From the NCBI GenBank assembly GCA_913046155.1, contig CAJWRY010000077.1:1-6906 (forward strand): DNA of 6,906 nucleotides, in the 5' to 3' direction. Positions 5,644 through 6,906 of this stretch are shown in pieces (the stretch's first letter is position 1; each line of letters opens with the position of its first letter). The translations under genes were made by a program, and so were the position numbers. The stretch is from an uncultured Candidatus Nemicrothrix sp. Its GTDB lineage: Bacteria; Actinomycetota; Acidimicrobiia; Acidimicrobiales; UBA8592. A model generated the notes under the pieces. It did no database searches and had not been told where the DNA came from. It saw only the letters and a list, made by a program, of their open reading frames with translations.

Positions 5644-6477
5644 ATGAGCGGAAGAGTTGAAGGGAAGGTAGCCATCATTACTGGTGGTGCCAGCGGTATC
5701 GGGGAAGGCACTGTTCGTCGCTTTGTTGAGGAGGGTGCGAAGTGTGTTGTTGCTGATATTCAAGAGGATTTAGCGCAGTCTCTTGCCATTGAGTTAGGTG
5801 ACAACGCTGTTCCATTTGCACTCGATGTTGCTGATGAAGATCAAGTGAAAGCATGTGTAGATTTTGCGGTAAATCAGTTTGGGAAACTTGATGTCATGTT
5901 TAATAATGCAGGGATTCTTGGTTCAGTTGGCCCTATTGCTGATATCGAGCGCGATAGCTGGTTACGCACTATTGATGTTCTGCTCAATAGTGTGTTTTAT
6001 GGGATTAAGCATGCTGCGAAGGTCATGCAGCATCAAGGATTCGGCTCAATCATCAATACTGCTTCAACCGCTGGAGTTCGAGCCGGTTTGGGCCCTCACG
6101 TCTACACTGCGGCTAAGCATGCGGTCGTTGGTTTATCGCAATCAGTTGCTACAGAATTAGGTCCGCACGGTATTCGCTGTAATGTGATTGCACCTGGTGG
6201 GACAGTCTCGGGTTTGACGGCGCGACTTGTTACCGGTGACCATCAGGATCTAGATAAAGCTTCAAAACTTATTGGCGCTAACAATCCATTGCGTCGTGCT
6301 GGCACGCCAGAGGATATTGCTAATGCGGTTCTCTACTTGGCATCGGATGAAGCCAGCTTTACAAACGGGGCTGTTCTTGTTGTGGATGCTGCTGGAGAGA
6401 GCATTGCAGACAGAAATAGTCGTTTTGTTGACATGGGTTCTCAAACTGTTCAGGAAGCAAACCGGAGTGGCGTTTAG
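5644..6477 (+). CDS. Classical short-chain dehydrogenase/reductase (SDR)
   Basis: This 277-residue NAD(P)-dependent oxidoreductase of the classical SDR family interconverts an alcohol and a ketone on an unidentified substrate. Residues 13-20 (TGGASGIG) are the cofactor glycine motif. Asp38 at the end of the second strand (VVADIQ) favours NAD(H). NNAG is at 87-90, and the active site is Ser141, Tyr154 and Lys158 (YTAAK). The position usually held by the tetrad asparagine (D-V-N-L) here reads D-V-L-L, with Leu113. The family glycine/proline loop IAPGGTVSGLTAR (182-194) is intact, and the tail after about residue 245 runs somewhat past the usual end. The ATG at 5644 gives the typical MSGRVEGKVAIITGG opening; an ATG at 5632 adds four residues. 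It is transcribed away from mca, and its stop overlaps the convergent thioesterase stop. A steroid, acyl or small-alcohol substrate are all possible. Confidence 0.9.
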   Translation: MSGRVEGKVAIITGGASGIGEGTVRRFVEEGAKCVVADIQEDLAQSLAIELGDNAVPFALDVADEDQVKACVDFAVNQFGKLDVMFNNAGILGSVGPIADIERDSWLRTIDVLLNSVFYGIKHAAKVMQHQGFGSIINTASTAGVRAGLGPHVYTAAKHAVVGLSQSVATELGPHGIRCNVIAPGGTVSGLTARLVTGDHQDLDKASKLIGANNPLRRAGTPEDIANAVLYLASDEASFTNGAVLVVDAAGESIADRNSRFVDMGSQTVQEANRSGV

Positions 6478-6887
6478 TCTGTTGATCCTTCAGTAACCAA
6501 TAGTTCTCCGATTGCTTGTCTGAGTTCGTCTGGGAATTTACATGGTTTCCCTTGGGTTGTGGTACAGCCGACACGCGTATTTTGAATAGCTATAACAGTG
6601 TTATCTTTTGTTATTTTCTGAAACCATTGCGCTGAAGCTCTTCTGGTTTGTGTTATTCCGCTTTTGATTAAAAGGCTATCTGAAAGGTAGGCAGGAGATA
6701 AGAAGCGGGTTTCGATTTGTGCGACAACTAGGAGGAAACCTTCATTGAGTAGCTGATCAATGCTTTTACCTCTTTGGGAGATGGCGGAAATTCTTGCTTC
6801 TTCGAAGTAGTGAAGGTAGTTAGAATGATTTACGTGACCGTAGGAGTCTAATTCGTTAAATCGGACTTTGATTGTAGTTTCGTGCAC
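6474..6887 (-). CDS. Acyl-CoA thioesterase of the 4HBT/hotdog family (YbgC/FadM type)
   Basis: This 137-residue single hotdog-fold protein probably hydrolyses acyl-CoA to the free acid and CoA in the cytoplasm. The N-terminal signature VRFNELDSYGHVNHSNYLHY (8-27) carries the likely catalytic Asp14 followed by the conserved Gly-His-Val-Asn and Tyr. The FEEAR after it begins the long hotdog helix, and the remaining strands (LLVVAQIETRFLSPA and SLLIKSGI) follow in the usual order. Length is typical. The start is a GTG at 6887; an in-frame TAA lies nine bases upstream and there is no obvious Shine-Dalgarno, so an internal start cannot be wholly excluded. Its TAA overlaps the SDR stop in the shared TTAG at 6474-6477, leaving no room for a terminator. 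Chain-length preference is unknown, and any link to the nearby acyl-CoA genes is inference. Confidence 0.88.
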   Translation of the reverse strand: MHETTIKVRFNELDSYGHVNHSNYLHYFEEARISAISQRGKSIDQLLNEGFLLVVAQIETRFLSPAYLSDSLLIKSGITQTRRASAQWFQKITKDNTVIAIQNTRVGCTTTQGKPCKFPDELRQAIGELLVTEGSTD

Positions 6888-6906
6888 TTTAGTCGTTTAG
6901 AACAAA

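Noticed and set aside
5879..6160. 93-codon + strand frame within the SDR gene
   Set aside because: It is a shifted-frame shadow of the SDR region that carries the NNAG and YxxxK motifs.
6262..6574. Minus-strand and shifted-frame open frames of 60-74 codons around the SDR end
   Set aside because: They overlap two genes with clear families and show no recognisable protein features.
1..6906. A single dedicated biosynthetic or defence system
   Set aside because: Genes fall into at least five units on both strands, each a known housekeeping or lipid family, with no nuclease, toxin, transposase or assembly-line enzyme.

Overview
The window looks like chromosomal DNA from a member of the Actinomycetota of moderate GC content (roughly mid-40s percent by eye). 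The main taxonomic clue is a well-preserved mycothiol S-conjugate amidase (Mca), since mycothiol is essentially an actinomycete thiol. A luciferase-like protein of the F420-dependent type, SCP2-type lipid carriers and acyl-CoA enzymes also fit. The moderate GC and short intergenic gaps would suit an aquatic Acidimicrobiia-like lineage, but that placement is inference.

Layout. Positions 1-70 hold a perfect 12-bp tandem repeat, probably the TPEP-rich C-terminal tail of a gene that begins before the window. On the + strand follow a geranylgeranyl-reductase-type flavoprotein (116-1393) and a PAP2 phosphatase (1390-1929), coupled by an ATGA overlap. They meet a convergent 57-codon hypothetical gene (1932-2105, -). 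Next on the - strand is a two-gene unit, 3-hydroxyacyl-CoA dehydrogenase (3162-4016) then an LLM/F420-type oxidoreductase (2191-3153), read right to left with an 8-nt gap. Divergent from it is a small gene of 50-56 codons on the + strand (4110-4280). A second - strand pair follows: mca (4685-5536) with an SCP2-like protein (4308-4685), coupled by a TAATG overlap. Divergent from mca is a classical SDR oxidoreductase (5644-6477, +), whose stop overlaps the stop of a convergent hotdog thioesterase (6474-6887, -).

Functional theme. Most genes handle lipids, acyl-CoAs or isoprenoids: prenyl reduction, lipid-phosphate hydrolysis, beta-oxidation-type dehydrogenation, lipid binding and acyl-CoA hydrolysis. 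One gene belongs to thiol-based detoxification. They form at least five separate transcription units, so this looks like ordinary housekeeping and lipid metabolism, not one dedicated pathway. I saw no mobile element, CRISPR array, tRNA or rRNA, and no convincing novel system. The most unusual signals are the TPEP repeat, two small proteins of unknown function, a clustered GACAA/TTGTC motif in the divergent region before the acyl-CoA dehydrogenase gene, and the translational coupling of mca to an SCP2 protein.
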